A DNA stretch of 64,000 nucleotides, from the NCBI RefSeq assembly GCF_024170225.1, contig NZ_JALJXU010000004.1, forward strand, positions 62,001 to 126,000. The letters run 5' to 3'. This DNA comes from Streptococcus gallinaceus. Its GTDB lineage: Bacteria > Bacillota > Bacilli > Lactobacillales > Streptococcaceae. Below are positions 18,728 through 28,640 of the stretch, piece by piece. Position 1 is the stretch's first letter. Every line of letters begins with the position of its first letter. The notes under the pieces were generated by a model that searched no databases, had not been told where the DNA came from, and saw only the letters and a list, made by a program, of their open reading frames with translations. A program made the translations under genes and the position numbers.

Positions 18728-19252
18728 ATGAAAAAGAGTTGGACACATTTAATTGTTTTTGCAGTATTGTCAGGCCTATCAAGCCTTTCGCGTATTTGGT
18801 CGGTATTTTTTACATCTTTTGATGAGGAAAAACTTCGTCATTCTTATGAAAAAGCAGGTATTCCAAATGTTGATGAGGTGATTTCTACGACGCGTGCGTC
18901 AGTGGAATTGCAGTCTAATATGGTTATGAAGATTTTTGCCGTACTCCTCTTGTTAGCAATGGTCGCGGTAGTTGTTTATTTGGTTCGTAAACAGGGGGAA
19001 ACAGCTTCTTATATTTATATTGGTTACTTATTTGGCACTCTGATTTTAAGTACCTATAGCTTTGTCGCAGGTCGAGCAGTAATTCAAACGATGACAGATG
19101 AGACATTTCGAAGTGTGACTAATGCGACTATTTTAGGTGGTTATATCGCTAAAATTGCCCTCTTTGCACTTTTCTTTGGTTTAACGGTTTTCTTCCATCT
19201 TCGCAAACCAAAAGTTCTTCCAGATACAGCGCAAAACGCGACAGATATCTAA
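18728..19252 (+). CDS. hypothetical four-segment membrane protein
   Basis: I do not recognise a named family. The 174-aa protein has hydrophobic stretches near residues 8-28, 75-95, 104-122 and 138-158, with a polar loop (about 32-70, rich in Glu and Lys) after the first. The ends are probably cytoplasmic. It has its own consensus promoter, AAGGAGG six bases before the ATG, and a terminator downstream, so it is a one-gene unit. Nothing links it to the maltodextrin genes except position. The segment after the first hydrophobic stretch should be external if the N-terminus is inside. Confidence 0.75.
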   Translation: MKKSWTHLIVFAVLSGLSSLSRIWSVFFTSFDEEKLRHSYEKAGIPNVDEVISTTRASVELQSNMVMKIFAVLLLLAMVAVVVYLVRKQGETASYIYIGYLFGTLILSTYSFVAGRAVIQTMTDETFRSVTNATILGGYIAKIALFALFFGLTVFFHLRKPKVLPDTAQNATDI

Positions 19253-19262
19253 GCTCACTCCT

Positions 19263-19294
19263 AGCTCTGCTACTTAGTTAGCAGGGCTTTTTTT
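19263..19294 (+). terminator. terminator after the 174-aa membrane protein gene
   Basis: AGCTCTGCTA-cttag-TTAGCAGGGCT stem followed by TTTTTTT. Confidence 0.85.
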
Positions 19295-19296
19295 GC

Positions 19297-19332
19297 AAAA
19301 GAAATCCCCTAGAGATTGGTCTCTGGGGGATT
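19297..19332 (-). terminator. argS terminator
   Basis: On the minus strand AATCCCCCAGAGA-ccaa-TCTCTAGGGGATT, then TTCTTTT. It lies back to back with the preceding rightward terminator. Confidence 0.75.
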
Positions 19333-19337
19333 GTTGT

Positions 19338-21026
19338 TTACATTTTTTCTGGAGCAGCAACGCCGAGGAGGCGGAGGGCTTCTTTTAGAACGATACCTGT
19401 TGCGTAAGCAAGAGCCAAGCGGCTGTCACGCTCAGGATTTTCATCTAGGATACGTGTATGCGCGTAGTACTTGTTGAAAGCTTGTGCCAAGTTGATCGCG
19501 TATTTGGCGATGATAGATGGGTCGTATTTGTCAGCTGCGCGTTGGATGCTGGCAGAGAAGTTTTGCAAGAGTTTGATAATTTCCCAACTTTCAGCATCGT
19601 TGAGGGAGTAAGCAGCCTCTTCAATTGCAGAGAAGTTTGCCTTGCGCAAGATAGATTGGATACGCGCGTAAGCATATTGGACGTATGGTCCAGTTTCTCC
19701 TTCAAAAGATACCATGGCCTCAAGATCGAAGTCATAACCATTGTCGCGGTCGGTCTTGAGGTCGTAGAATTTCACAGCTCCAACCCCAACTTGGTGCGCC
19801 ACTTCGTCCTTGTTTTCAAGGTCAGGATTTTTGGCTTCGATTTGTGTCAAGGCGCGTGAAACAGCTTCATCAAGAGTAGGTTCTAGGCGGATAATATTTC
19901 CTTTACGAGTGGACAATTTTTTTTTGTTTTTTGTGACCAAACCAAATGAGACGTGAACCATGTCATCAGACCAGTCAAAGCCCATTTCCTTCAAAACAGC
20001 TTTTAATTGTTTGAAGTGATGAGATTGTTCTTGACCAACAACGTAGATATTTTTCACAAAGTCGAAAGTCTTTTTACGGTACATAGCTGTCGCGATGTCA
20101 CGTGTGATGTAAAGGGTAGCACCGTCTGATTTTTTGATAAGAGCAGGTGGGAGGTCGTATTTTTCAAGGTCAACAATCATGGCACCTTTGGACTCTTTCA
20201 GAAGACCTTTTTCTTCTAAAATCTGGATACCTTCATCCATCTTATCGTTGTAGAAAGCCTCACCGTGGTAGTGGTCGAAAGTGACACCGAGTTTTTTATA
20301 GATACGGTCAAATTCTACCATACTTTCATCACGGAACCATTTCCATAAGTCCCAAGCTTCTTGGTCGCCATCTTCCAATTTCTTGAACCATTGACGTCCT
20401 TGTTCGTCCAATTCAGGATTTTCATCGGCTTCAGCATTGATACGGACGTACAATTTGAGGAGTTCGTCGATTGGATTTGCTTCAACAGCAGCCTTGTCAC
20501 CCCACAGTTTGTAGGCTACGATCAAAAGACCAAATTGCTTGCCCCAGTCACCGAGGTGGTTAATACGGTAGCTGCGGTAGCCCATTTTTGTATAAAGATT
20601 AGCCAAAGCATCAGCGATAACGGTAGAGCGCAAATGTCCTACTGAGAAAGGTTTTGCGATATTTGGACTAGACATGTCAAATGTCACGCTTTTACCAGTT
20701 CCGACAGTTTGTTGACCATAGTTTGCTTGCTCAGAGATAACTGTATGGAGAACTTTTGCTGAGATTGCTGACTTGTCCAAGAAGAAGTTTAAGTAAGGTC
20801 CCATAGCGACAACTTTTTCAAAGCCTTCAGTCTCGACTTTTTCAGCTATATCTGCTGCGATGGCTTGAGGCGCCTTGCGTTCGACTTTAGCTAAAGAAAA
20901 GGCTGGGAAGGCGATATCGCCCATATCAGATGATTTTGGTTTTTCGAGTAGGGCAAAAATTTGGTCCACATCCAAGCTAGGGATGACGGCTGCCAAACGC
21001 TCTGCCACTAATTGTTTGTCATTCAT
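19338..21026 (-). CDS. argS: arginyl-tRNA synthetase
   Basis: Class I arginyl-tRNA synthetase, 562 aa. [17 protein letters not shown] carries the HIGH-type ATP motif, and [11 protein letters not shown] stands in place of KMSKS, as is usual in ArgRS. The N-terminal tRNA D-loop-recognition domain (about 1-105) and the C-terminal DALR anticodon domain (about 450-562) are both visible. GGAGG seven bases before the ATG supports the start. It is divergent from argR across 114 bases, an arrangement common in streptococci that allows arginine-responsive control. No T-box was found upstream. Confidence 0.97.
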   Translation of the reverse strand: MNDKQLVAERLAAVIPSLDVDQIFALLEKPKSSDMGDIAFPAFSLAKVERKAPQAIAADIAEKVETEGFEKVVAMGPYLNFFLDKSAISAKVLHTVISEQANYGQQTVGTGKSVTFDMSSPNIAKPFSVGHLRSTVIADALANLYTKMGYRSYRINHLGDWGKQFGLLIVAYKLWGDKAAVEANPIDELLKLYVRINAEADENPELDEQGRQWFKKLEDGDQEAWDLWKWFRDESMVEFDRIYKKLGVTFDHYHGEAFYNDKMDEGIQILEEKGLLKESKGAMIVDLEKYDLPPALIKKSDGATLYITRDIATAMYRKKTFDFVKNIYVVGQEQSHHFKQLKAVLKEMGFDWSDDMVHVSFGLVTKNKKKLSTRKGNIIRLEPTLDEAVSRALTQIEAKNPDLENKDEVAHQVGVGAVKFYDLKTDRDNGYDFDLEAMVSFEGETGPYVQYAYARIQSILRKANFSAIEEAAYSLNDAESWEIIKLLQNFSASIQRAADKYDPSIIAKYAINLAQAFNKYYAHTRILDENPERDSRLALAYATGIVLKEALRLLGVAAPEKM

Positions 21027-21099
21027 AATGATTCCTCCAATATTCTTGATTCTATTTTAACATAATTTTCAGTTGGTATTAGGTAAAAAGCGGTAAATT

Positions 21100-21108
21100 T
21101 GTTATAAT
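21100..21108 (+). promoter_or_regulatory. argR-mutS promoter, extended -10
   Basis: TGtTATAAT with no good -35. The bases just downstream, ATGCATATAATTATACAT (21109-21126), form an imperfect inverted repeat that could be an ArgR (ARG box) site. Confidence 0.55.
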
Positions 21109-21140
21109 ATGCATATAATTATACATTTTAGAGGTAAATA

Positions 21141-21584
21141 ATGAATAAATCAGAACGTCATGAGCTCATCAAACAGATGATCCGTGAAGAAAAAATTAGC
21201 CGTCAGGTGGATATTCAAGAAAATCTAGAAAAAGCAGGCGTTTCTGTGACGCAAACAACCTTGTCACGTGACTTGCGGGAGATTGGCTTGGTCAAGATTT
21301 ATGAAAATGGCCATTCTTACTACTCCCTAGCGATCAAAGAAGAGCAAGAAAAGTTCAGTAAACTCTTGGCGCAATATGCTTATAAAGTTGAACGTGCGAG
21401 CTTTGTTTTGGTGCTCCATTCTGACCTTGGAGAGGCAGCCTTGATGGCCAACATCATTGACGCAGAAAAGCCGTCGAGCATTCTGGGGACGATTGCAGGA
21501 GCAGACACTCTCTTGGTCATCTGCCGAAATGAAGAAGCTGCCAAGCAGGTTGAAGACGAAATCAACCAATTTTTAGCGGAGTAA
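21141..21584 (+). CDS. argR: arginine repressor ArgR
   Basis: Arginine-dependent regulator, 147 aa. The N-terminal winged helix (about 1-70) has the family pattern, including [14 protein letters not shown]. The C-terminal hexamerisation and arginine-binding domain contains [11 protein letters not shown] with the conserved Gly-Ala-Asp. It lies divergent to argS and four bases before mutS, so it is transcribed with mutS. Streptococci usually have several ArgR-type proteins, so which arginine genes this one controls is not shown here. Confidence 0.93.
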   Translation: MNKSERHELIKQMIREEKISRQVDIQENLEKAGVSVTQTTLSRDLREIGLVKIYENGHSYYSLAIKEEQEKFSKLLAQYAYKVERASFVLVLHSDLGEAALMANIIDAEKPSSILGTIAGADTLLVICRNEEAAKQVEDEINQFLAE

Positions 21585-21588
21585 GGGC

Positions 21589-24114
21589 ATGGCAGTAGAA
21601 AAAATTTCTCCAGGAATGCAGCAGTATCTGGATATCAAAGCTAATCATCCAGATGCTTTTTTGCTTTTCCGAATGGGTGACTTTTACGAGCTTTTTTATG
21701 ACGATGCGGTGGAAGCAGCACAGATTTTGGAGTTGACACTCACAAGTCGTAATAAAAATGCAGAAAATCCAATTCCTATGGCGGGGGTTCCCTACCATGC
21801 TGCCCAGCAGTATATTGATACCTTGGTCGAGCTGGGTCACAAGGTGGCCATCGCCGAGCAGATGGAAGATCCCAAGACAGCTATCGGTGTCGTTAAGCGC
21901 GAGGTGGTACAGATTGTCACACCTGGTACGGTTGTAGATTCTCTCAAGCCCGATGCGGAAAGTAATTTTTTGGTGGCGATTGATAAGCAGGGGGCGAGCT
22001 ATGCCTTGGCTTATATGGATGTGGCTACGGGTCAATTTTACGTGACGAGTTTGACGGATTTTGCCAGCGTATGCAGTGAGATTCGCAATCTTCGTGCTAG
22101 AGAAGTGGTCCTTGGCTATGCTTTATCAGAGAGCGAAGAAGACATTCTATCGCGTCAGATGAATCTTCTCTTGTCGGTCGAGTTGGAGGCTCTGGAAGAT
22201 GATCAGCTTCTAGATCAATCCTTGATTGCTTTGGAAAAAGCTGTCGCGGGTAAATTGTTGAGCTATGTACATCGGACTCAGTTGCGGGATTTGATTCACC
22301 TACAGAAGGTGGCCCGCTATGAAATCAAAGACTTTGTGCAAATGGATTTTGCTACAAAGTCGAGTCTGGATCTGCTGGAAAATGCCCGAACAGGAAAAAA
22401 ACACGGCAGTCTTTATTGGTTTTTAGATGAAACCAAGACAGCGATGGGCTTACGTCTCTTGCGTGCTTGGATTGACAGACCCCTGATTGATCAGGAGAAA
22501 ATCCAGCAGAGACAAGATATTGTTCAGGTATTTTTAGACCACTTTTTTGAGAGAAGCGATTTGACGGAAAGCCTCAAAGGAGTCTACGATATCGAGCGGT
22601 TAGCCAGCCGTGTGTCGTTTGGAAAGACGACTCCGAAAGACTTGTTGCAGTTGGCGCAGACTTTGGGCAATGTACCTGCTATCCGTGGAATTTTAGAACA
22701 GATTGGTCATGAAGCCTTGGGAAGCTTGGTTCTAGGATTGGACAATATTCCTGAGTTGCATGCCTTGATTAGCTCGGCTATTGACCCAGATGCACCTATG
22801 GTCATCACCGAGGGCAATATCATTCGGACAGGATTTGATGAAACTCTGGACCAGTATCGCCTTGTACTCCGTGAAGGGACGAGTTGGATTGCAGAGATTG
22901 AAGCCAAGGAACGTGAGAATTCAGGTATTCATAACCTGAAAATTGATTACAATAAAAAAGATGGCTACTACTTCCACGTGACCAATTCAAATCTAGGCAG
23001 TGTGCCAGACCACTTTTTCCGAAAAGCAACCCTGAAAAATTCTGAGCGCTATGGTACGGAGGAGTTGGCCAAGGTCGAGGGTCAGATGCTAGAGGCACGT
23101 GAGAAATCTGCCAGCTTGGAATACGATATTTTCATGCGTATTCGACAAGAGGTGGAAAAATACATCGGCCGCTTGCAAGCACTAGCGCAGACCATTGCGA
23201 CTGTCGATGTTCTGCAAGCTTTTGCGGTTGTTGCGGAGCGCCAACACCTCATTCGACCAAGATTTACAGCTGAGCGTAAGATTGCCATTCGTGATGGACG
23301 TCATGCGGTTGTGGAAAAAGTGATGGGAGCTCAGTCTTACATTCCTAATTCCATTTTCTTGGACAAGACGACTCACATGCAGCTAATTACAGGGCCAAAT
23401 ATGTCAGGGAAATCAACCTACATGCGGCAGTTGGCAGTTATAGTTGTATTGGCCCAGATTGGAGCCTATGTCCCAGCCCAGGAAGCAGTCTTGCCGGTAT
23501 TTGATGCGATTTTCACACGGATTGGAGCAGCAGATGATCTGGTGAGCGGTCAATCGACCTTTATGGTGGAGATGATGGAGGCCAACAAGGCCATTCGCCT
23601 AGCAACGGACAAATCATTGATTTTGTTTGATGAGTTGGGACGTGGGACCGCGACTTATGACGGGATGGCTCTCGCCCAGTCAATTATCGAGTATATCCAT
23701 GACCGGATTGGGGCAAAGACATTATTTGCGACCCATTACCATGAGTTGACAGCCTTGAGTGATAGCCTGCCTCAGCTGGAAAATGTACATGTGTCGACCT
23801 TGGAGCAAGATGGTCAGGTGACCTTCCTCCATAAGATTGCCCCGGGACCTGCGGATAAGTCCTACGGGATTCATGTCGCGAAAATTGCCGGTATGCCGGA
23901 AGATTTGCTGATGCGTGCAGGAACCATTCTTGAAACCTTGGAAAATCAAGGACAAGAAGCTCCTGTCCAAACTCAGTCGTTTCCAGTTCAGCAGCTGGAC
24001 CTTTTTGACAATCCAGAACATCCCGTTTTGGATAGATTGCGTCAGCTGGATGTCTTTAACATGACCCCACTTGAAGCTATGAATGCTTTGGCAGAATTGA
24101 AAAAAGAAATTTAG
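21589..24114 (+). CDS. mutS: DNA mismatch repair protein MutS
   Basis: Mismatch recognition ATPase, 841 aa. The N-terminal mismatch-binding Phe-x-Glu motif is present as GDFYELF (about residues 31-37). Walker [10 protein letters not shown] and the Walker B/signature [12 protein letters not shown] are in the C-terminal ATPase. It follows argR by four bases; the site AGTAAGGG lies close to the ATG. Its partner MutL is encoded 1.3 kb downstream, separated by a terminator and a LytTR/DUF3021/small membrane protein insertion; in several streptococci mutS and mutL sit directly together. No frameshift is present, so mismatch repair should be functional. Confidence 0.97.
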   Translation: MAVEKISPGMQQYLDIKANHPDAFLLFRMGDFYELFYDDAVEAAQILELTLTSRNKNAENPIPMAGVPYHAAQQYIDTLVELGHKVAIAEQMEDPKTAIGVVKREVVQIVTPGTVVDSLKPDAESNFLVAIDKQGASYALAYMDVATGQFYVTSLTDFASVCSEIRNLRAREVVLGYALSESEEDILSRQMNLLLSVELEALEDDQLLDQSLIALEKAVAGKLLSYVHRTQLRDLIHLQKVARYEIKDFVQMDFATKSSLDLLENARTGKKHGSLYWFLDETKTAMGLRLLRAWIDRPLIDQEKIQQRQDIVQVFLDHFFERSDLTESLKGVYDIERLASRVSFGKTTPKDLLQLAQTLGNVPAIRGILEQIGHEALGSLVLGLDNIPELHALISSAIDPDAPMVITEGNIIRTGFDETLDQYRLVLREGTSWIAEIEAKERENSGIHNLKIDYNKKDGYYFHVTNSNLGSVPDHFFRKATLKNSERYGTEELAKVEGQMLEAREKSASLEYDIFMRIRQEVEKYIGRLQALAQTIATVDVLQAFAVVAERQHLIRPRFTAERKIAIRDGRHAVVEKVMGAQSYIPNSIFLDKTTHMQLITGPNMSGKSTYMRQLAVIVVLAQIGAYVPAQEAVLPVFDAIFTRIGAADDLVSGQSTFMVEMMEANKAIRLATDKSLILFDELGRGTATYDGMALAQSIIEYIHDRIGAKTLFATHYHELTALSDSLPQLENVHVSTLEQDGQVTFLHKIAPGPADKSYGIHVAKIAGMPEDLLMRAGTILETLENQGQEAPVQTQSFPVQQLDLFDNPEHPVLDRLRQLDVFNMTPLEAMNALAELKKEI

Positions 24115-24138
24115 AACCCCACTTAGTCGGGGTTTTTG
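24115..24138 (+). terminator. mutS terminator
   Basis: AACCCC-acttagtc-GGGGTT stem followed by TTT. Confidence 0.7.
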
Positions 24139-24229
24139 CCATATAGAAGGCAAAATAGACCACATGGCTGAGAGCTATTGCAATGGCTCTAGGAATAGTG
24201 TTTAATAGTGTCAGAAGGGAGATGAAGGA

Positions 24230-24670
24230 ATGAAAGTAAATCTACAAATAGACCAAGGATTAACAGAAGATAGGGTACGGATTGAGGCGAGAGAACTGAG
24301 CGATGATGTGACCAAGCTAGTAGACTACATCAAGCAACTTGGCGAGACTCCTCAGCTAACTGTTCGTCGAGGAGAGGACATTCATTTTCTGCCGATTACG
24401 GATATCTATCAACTCTATCTTGCAGACAAAGTTCTCTATGCCAAGACAGAGAAGGAAGAATTCACATCTCACCTACGACTTTATCAGGCATCGGAGCTGT
24501 TACCGAGAGATTTTTTACAAATTTCTCAATCAGAAATTATCAATTTAAGGTATTTGGACCATCTGAGCCTAACGGGGAATGGCTTGGTAAAAATCGTCTT
24601 AAAAAACGGCGCAGTAACCTATTCCTCTCGCCGTTATCTCAAACAAATTAAGGAGGCCATCGGACTATGA
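24230..24670 (+). CDS. LytTR-domain DNA-binding regulator
   Basis: Small regulator of 146 aa. Residues about 45-146 fit the LytTR DNA-binding fold (LPITDIYQLYLADKVLYAKT, FLQISQSEIINLRYL, SRRYLKQIKEAIGL). The first 40 residues are not a response-regulator receiver. It overlaps the following DUF3021 membrane protein gene by four bases (ATGA), so the two are coupled. LytTR regulator plus membrane partner pairs are known in streptococci as LytTR regulatory systems (HdrRM and BrsRM in S. mutans), where the membrane protein restrains the regulator. Applying this to the present pair is inference. No target genes are evident. Confidence 0.85.
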   Translation: MKVNLQIDQGLTEDRVRIEARELSDDVTKLVDYIKQLGETPQLTVRRGEDIHFLPITDIYQLYLADKVLYAKTEKEEFTSHLRLYQASELLPRDFLQISQSEIINLRYLDHLSLTGNGLVKIVLKNGAVTYSSRRYLKQIKEAIGL

Positions 24671-25113
24671 AAAAATATCTTTTAGCTGCTTCAGCAGGCG
24701 CAAGTATTGGCACCATCTTTTCACTGGTAAATTCATTTGCTTATGCAGATAGTAACTACATGCCCGTCAATCCATTTTCAACCTTCGGAGCCTACTACAC
24801 GACTCATTTTAGCCCAGCCTTGACCATGCTGATTGCGGTTAGTCTTTGGGCTTTGATTGGTGTCTTGTTCCAAGCAGCCAGTATTGTTTTTGAACAAGAT
24901 TGGAGCTTACTCCAGATGAATGTGGTGCACTTTATTGTCACTTCATTGGGGATGCTGGCGTGTGCCATCTTAGGAGGTTGGTTTCAAGTTTACTGGCTCA
25001 ATATTTTCTGGTTCTTCATTGAATTTAGCCTGATTTACGCTCTGGTTTATGCCATTAACTACTGGCAAATGAAGCGGAGTGTCTCAGAGATCAACCAGAC
25101 CTTGGAAAAGTAA
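24667..25113 (+). CDS. DUF3021 membrane protein, partner of the LytTR regulator
   Basis: 148-aa membrane protein with four hydrophobic segments (about 4-24, 48-72, 83-103, 108-132), fitting DUF3021. This family is typically found next to LytTR regulators. The start overlaps the regulator stop by four bases, with GGAGG upstream inside the regulator gene. By analogy with other LytTR pairs it may hold the regulator inactive at the membrane until a signal arrives; the sequence does not show the signal. The C-terminal 18 residues are charged and likely cytoplasmic. Confidence 0.82.
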   Translation: MKKYLLAASAGASIGTIFSLVNSFAYADSNYMPVNPFSTFGAYYTTHFSPALTMLIAVSLWALIGVLFQAASIVFEQDWSLLQMNVVHFIVTSLGMLACAILGGWFQVYWLNIFWFFIEFSLIYALVYAINYWQMKRSVSEINQTLEK

Positions 25114-25121
25114 GGGATTTC

Positions 25122-25130
25122 TGTTATAAT
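25122..25130 (+). promoter_or_regulatory. extended -10 promoter of the 58-aa membrane protein gene
   Basis: TGtTATAAT between the DUF3021 stop and the small gene, so the small gene can be expressed separately. Confidence 0.55.
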
Positions 25131-25150
25131 GAGAAAAAAAGGAGGTTTTC

Positions 25151-25327
25151 ATGAAGATTATTCGAGCAGTATTTTACGGATTTTTCTTGCTATTCAATCT
25201 CCTCTATCTCTGCTACAATATCAGCCAAGGATTTGATTGGTCGAGTGCCCTAGTTCCATTTCTCATCACCATTTTTTGTGGGGCAAATCTCTATTTTCTA
25301 TGGAAAAATTGGGGACAGTCTAAGTAA
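25151..25327 (+). CDS. 58-aa two-segment membrane protein
   Basis: A short gene supported by AAAGGAGG six bases before the ATG, its own extended -10 promoter, and a terminator whose stem spans its stop codon. The product begins [20 protein letters not shown] and contains two hydrophobic segments (about 5-24 and 34-51) with a short loop and the ending WKNWGQSK. I know no family for it. It sits between a LytTR/DUF3021 pair and mutL and might belong functionally to the former, but the separate promoter and terminator argue it can act alone. Confidence 0.75.
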   Translation: MKIIRAVFYGFFLLFNLLYLCYNISQGFDWSSALVPFLITIFCGANLYFLWKNWGQSK

Positions 25328-25345
25328 AGACTGTTCTCTTTCTTT
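25315..25345 (+). terminator. terminator overlapping the stop of the 58-aa gene
   Basis: ACAGTCT-aagtaa-AGACTGT followed by TCTCTTTCTTTTT; the gene's TAA lies in the loop. Confidence 0.65.
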
Positions 25346-25346
25346 T

Positions 25347-25355
25347 TGCTATAAT
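25347..25355 (+). promoter_or_regulatory. mutL promoter, extended -10
   Basis: TGcTATAAT, 25 bases before the mutL ATG. No strong -35. Confidence 0.55.
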
Positions 25356-25380
25356 AGTCCTAATTAGAAATGAGAGTTTT

Positions 25381-27327
25381 ATGTCAACAATTATTGAATT
25401 ACCAGAAATTTTAGCCAACCAAATTGCAGCAGGAGAAGTGATAGAACGCCCTGCTAGCGTAGTCAAGGAACTGATGGAAAATGCCATTGATGCGGGAGCT
25501 AATCAGATTACAGTATCCATCAAAGAAGCAGGTCTTCAGCTGATTGAGATTATCGACAACGGCGAAGGGATTGCTCCAGATGAGGTAAATCTAGCCTTGC
25601 GTCGCCATGCCACCAGTAAAATAAAAAGTCAAGCCGACCTCTTTCGTATTCGGACTTTGGGTTTTCGTGGGGAGGCTCTGCCGTCTATCGCCTCAGTGAG
25701 TCGTCTCAGCATTGAGACAGCAACAGCCCAGCATCAGCACGGTGTTAAGCTGGAGTCGGCGGCCGGCCGCGTTGAGCACGAAGCACCTATTAGTCGCGCA
25801 GTTGGGACTCAGATTCGCGTAGAAGATTTGTTTTTCAACACTCCGGCGCGTCTCAAGTATATCAAGAGCCAGCAAGCGGAGTTGGCGCATATTGTCGATG
25901 TGGTCAATCGTCTCGGTTTGGCGCATCCAGAGGTTGCCTTCACTTTGATCAATGACGGTCGTGAACTGTTGAAAACAGCTGGTACAGGTGACTTACGACA
26001 AGCCATTGCAGGGGTGTACGGCATTTCATCTGCTAAAAAAATGGTTGAAATTAGTGGAGAAGACCTAGATTTTCAAGTATCGGGCTATGTGTCTCTGCCA
26101 GAATTGACACGTGCGAATCGAAATTACATCAGTATTTTTATCAATGGTCGCTACATTAAAAATTTCTTGCTCAATCGTGCGATTTTAGATGGGTACGGTT
26201 CGAAGTTGATGGTTGGTCGTTTTCCACTTGCTATCATTGACATTCAAATTGACCCATATCTAGCGGATGTCAATGTCCATCCGACCAAGCAGGAAGTCCG
26301 GATCTCAAAAGAAAAAGAACTGATGCAGGTCATTCGTGAAGCGATTGCTGCTGCTTTGAAAGAGCAGGAGTTGATTCCAGATGCTTTGGAAAATCTAGCT
26401 AAATCTAGCACTCGTCGTGCTGAAAAACCAGTCCAAACTAGCCTTCCCTTGCAACAAACTAACCTTTATTATGACTCTCAGAGACAAGACTTCTTTGTAA
26501 AAGAGCCAGTGGTTGAGGAGAGCCGAGCAAGTTTTCAAGTGCTTGACAACTCTGTCAACTCCATTGACAGTACGGTTGACAAGTCAAGTGCGGTCAAGCA
26601 AGCCCAACGCCCAGAGACGGTGGTAGATGATGAACACGAAAACTTGGATTTTGCAAACAAGGCCAAACTACAAAAAATGCTCGATAGCCTAGAAAATGAG
26701 GAAACATCTACTTTCCCAGAATTGGACTACTTCGGTCAGATGCATGGGACCTATTTATTCGCCCAAGGAAAGGGTGGTCTCTACATCATTGACCAGCATG
26801 CGGCTCAAGAGCGGGTCAAGTATGAATATTATCGTGAAAAAATTGGAGAAGTTGACAGCTCTTTACAGCAACTTTTAGTGCCCTATTTATTTGAATTTTC
26901 ACCATCAGATGCCATCCAATTACAGGAAAAAATGACTCTACTAGAGGAAGTAGGTATCTTCTTACAACCTTACGGAAATCATACGTTTATCCTACGTGAA
27001 CATCCTATCTGGATGAAAGAGGAAGAGATTGAGTCAGGCATTTACGAGATGTGTGATATGCTCCTCTTGACCAATGAAGTTTCTGTCAAAAAGTATCGTG
27101 CAGAGTTGGCCATTATGATGAGTTGTAAACGGTCGATTAAAGCCAATCATACTTTAGATGACTACTCAGCCCGAGATTTGCTAGTGCAGTTGGCTCAATG
27201 TAAAAACCCCTACAATTGCCCGCACGGACGGCCTGTCTTGGTTCATTTTACAAGTGGAGATATGGAAAAAATGTTCCGTCGGATCCAAGAAAACCACACT
27301 AGCCTAAGGGAGTTGGGGAAATATTAA
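25381..27327 (+). CDS. mutL: DNA mismatch repair protein MutL
   Basis: GHKL ATPase that links MutS to downstream repair, 648 aa. [14 protein letters not shown] and TLGFRGEAL are the ATP-binding motifs in the first 110 residues. The C-terminal endonuclease/dimerisation domain is present, with the motif [12 protein letters not shown]. The linker (about 340-440) is low in conservation and contains three TTGACA repeats at the DNA level. In S. pyogenes a phage-like island inserts at the 5' end of mutL; here the gene and its start are intact. Downstream lie lmrP, ruvA and tag, as in S. pyogenes. Confidence 0.97.
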   Translation: MSTIIELPEILANQIAAGEVIERPASVVKELMENAIDAGANQITVSIKEAGLQLIEIIDNGEGIAPDEVNLALRRHATSKIKSQADLFRIRTLGFRGEALPSIASVSRLSIETATAQHQHGVKLESAAGRVEHEAPISRAVGTQIRVEDLFFNTPARLKYIKSQQAELAHIVDVVNRLGLAHPEVAFTLINDGRELLKTAGTGDLRQAIAGVYGISSAKKMVEISGEDLDFQVSGYVSLPELTRANRNYISIFINGRYIKNFLLNRAILDGYGSKLMVGRFPLAIIDIQIDPYLADVNVHPTKQEVRISKEKELMQVIREAIAAALKEQELIPDALENLAKSSTRRAEKPVQTSLPLQQTNLYYDSQRQDFFVKEPVVEESRASFQVLDNSVNSIDSTVDKSSAVKQAQRPETVVDDEHENLDFANKAKLQKMLDSLENEETSTFPELDYFGQMHGTYLFAQGKGGLYIIDQHAAQERVKYEYYREKIGEVDSSLQQLLVPYLFEFSPSDAIQLQEKMTLLEEVGIFLQPYGNHTFILREHPIWMKEEEIESGIYEMCDMLLLTNEVSVKKYRAELAIMMSCKRSIKANHTLDDYSARDLLVQLAQCKNPYNCPHGRPVLVHFTSGDMEKMFRRIQENHTSLRELGKY

Positions 27328-27357
27328 GTTGACAATGTTGTCAACCGACATTACAAG
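27328..27357 (+). promoter_or_regulatory. lmrP promoter with perfect palindromic operator over the -35
   Basis: TTGACA (27329-27334), 17 bases, then TACAAG (27352-27357). The -35 is embedded in GTTGACAA-TG-TTGTCAAC (27328-27345), a perfect 18-base inverted repeat starting right after the mutL stop. Confidence 0.6.
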
Positions 27358-27404
27358 TAACTGCTAAGGCATTTTGTAGTAGATTTTTAAGAGAAAGAGA
27401 TATC

Positions 27405-28631
27405 ATGAAAGAGTTTTTTGCCCTACCAAGGCAATTACAGTTGCGAGAGCTACTGCGATTTATTTCAATTACGGTTAGTTCAGCTATTTTTCCATTTATG
27501 GCCATGTATTATGTTAGCTATTTTGGTAATTTGATGACAGGCTTTCTTATTATCTTGACACAATTATCCGGATTTTTTGCGACCTTATACGGTGGACACT
27601 TGTCCGATGCATGGGGACGTAAAAAAGTGGTTGACCTAGGCTCACTTTTGGCAGTTTTGGGTTGGGCGGTTACAGTTGTTGCCAATCTACCCCATCACGT
27701 CTTGCCACAGCTGACTTTTGCTGGGATATTGATGATTGAGATTGCTCACCAATTTTATTCTCCCGCCTATGAGGCCATGACCGTTGACTTGACAGATGAG
27801 CACAATCGGCGCTTCGTCTATACCATTGGCTACTGGCTGATCAATATTGCGGTTATGCTGGGAGCGGGAATCGCAGGGCTATTTTATGACCGTTATTTCT
27901 TTCAACTTTTGCTTGTGCTATTGATGATTTCGGTCATCTGCCTTTTGGTAGCTCATTTTTGTTTTGATGAGACAAGACCAGACGGTATGACCTTCGAGCA
28001 TGGGCACGGCTTATTTTCAACCTTTAAAAATTACCGTCAAGTATTGGTAGATAAACCATTTGTTATCTATACCTTAGGGAGCATTGGGACTAGCGTTGTT
28101 TGGCTTCAGGTAGACAATTTTTTCTCGGTTAATCTTAAGCTAAATTTTCAAGAAATCGTTCTCTTCGGCCAGACCATTACAGGTGCCAAGATGCTGAGTA
28201 TTGCAGTGTTTACCAATACATTTTTGATTGTCTTTTTGATGACAACAGTCAATCGTTGGACTAAAAAGTGGCCACTACTTCATCAGCTGACCATCGGAAG
28301 TGTCATTTGTGCTGTTGGAATGTTTTTGAATATCTCTTTCAACAGTTTCTGGCTTTTATTGTTTTCTATGATTGGATTTACCTTTGGGGAGATGATCAAC
28401 GTTCCAGCCAGTCAAGTTTTGCGAGCTGACATGATGAATCAAGATAAGATAGGCTCCTACTCAGGTTTTCTATCGATTACTCAGCCGATTGCCAGTATTA
28501 TCGCAGGTAGTATGGTTTCGCTCAGCCATTTTACAGGAAAAATCGGTGTTCAGATTAGTTTACTACTCTTAGCAAGTACGGGTCTGTGGCTTATTTTAAA
28601 AGCAGCGCACATGCGCCATATTCAAGATTAA
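27405..28631 (+). CDS. lmrP: MFS multidrug-type transporter, LmrP-like
   Basis: Proton-driven major facilitator with about 12 membrane segments over 408 aa, the same length as lactococcal LmrP. The loop 2-3 motif is present as GGHLSDAWGRKKVVD (about residues 64-78). It occupies the place of lmrP in the streptococcal mutSL-lmrP-ruvA-tag order. Substrates cannot be read from sequence; multidrug export is the family inference. The ribosome site is modest (AAAGAGA). It is followed by ruvA after nine bases, so it probably transcribes ruvA and tag as well. Confidence 0.85.
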   Translation: MKEFFALPRQLQLRELLRFISITVSSAIFPFMAMYYVSYFGNLMTGFLIILTQLSGFFATLYGGHLSDAWGRKKVVDLGSLLAVLGWAVTVVANLPHHVLPQLTFAGILMIEIAHQFYSPAYEAMTVDLTDEHNRRFVYTIGYWLINIAVMLGAGIAGLFYDRYFFQLLLVLLMISVICLLVAHFCFDETRPDGMTFEHGHGLFSTFKNYRQVLVDKPFVIYTLGSIGTSVVWLQVDNFFSVNLKLNFQEIVLFGQTITGAKMLSIAVFTNTFLIVFLMTTVNRWTKKWPLLHQLTIGSVICAVGMFLNISFNSFWLLLFSMIGFTFGEMINVPASQVLRADMMNQDKIGSYSGFLSITQPIASIIAGSMVSLSHFTGKIGVQISLLLLASTGLWLILKAAHMRHIQD

Positions 28632-28640
28632 GGAGAGAAG

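Noticed and set aside
25381-25420. Phage-like island attachment at the mutL 5' end, known in S. pyogenes
   Set aside because: mutL is continuous and no integrase or duplicated sequence is present.
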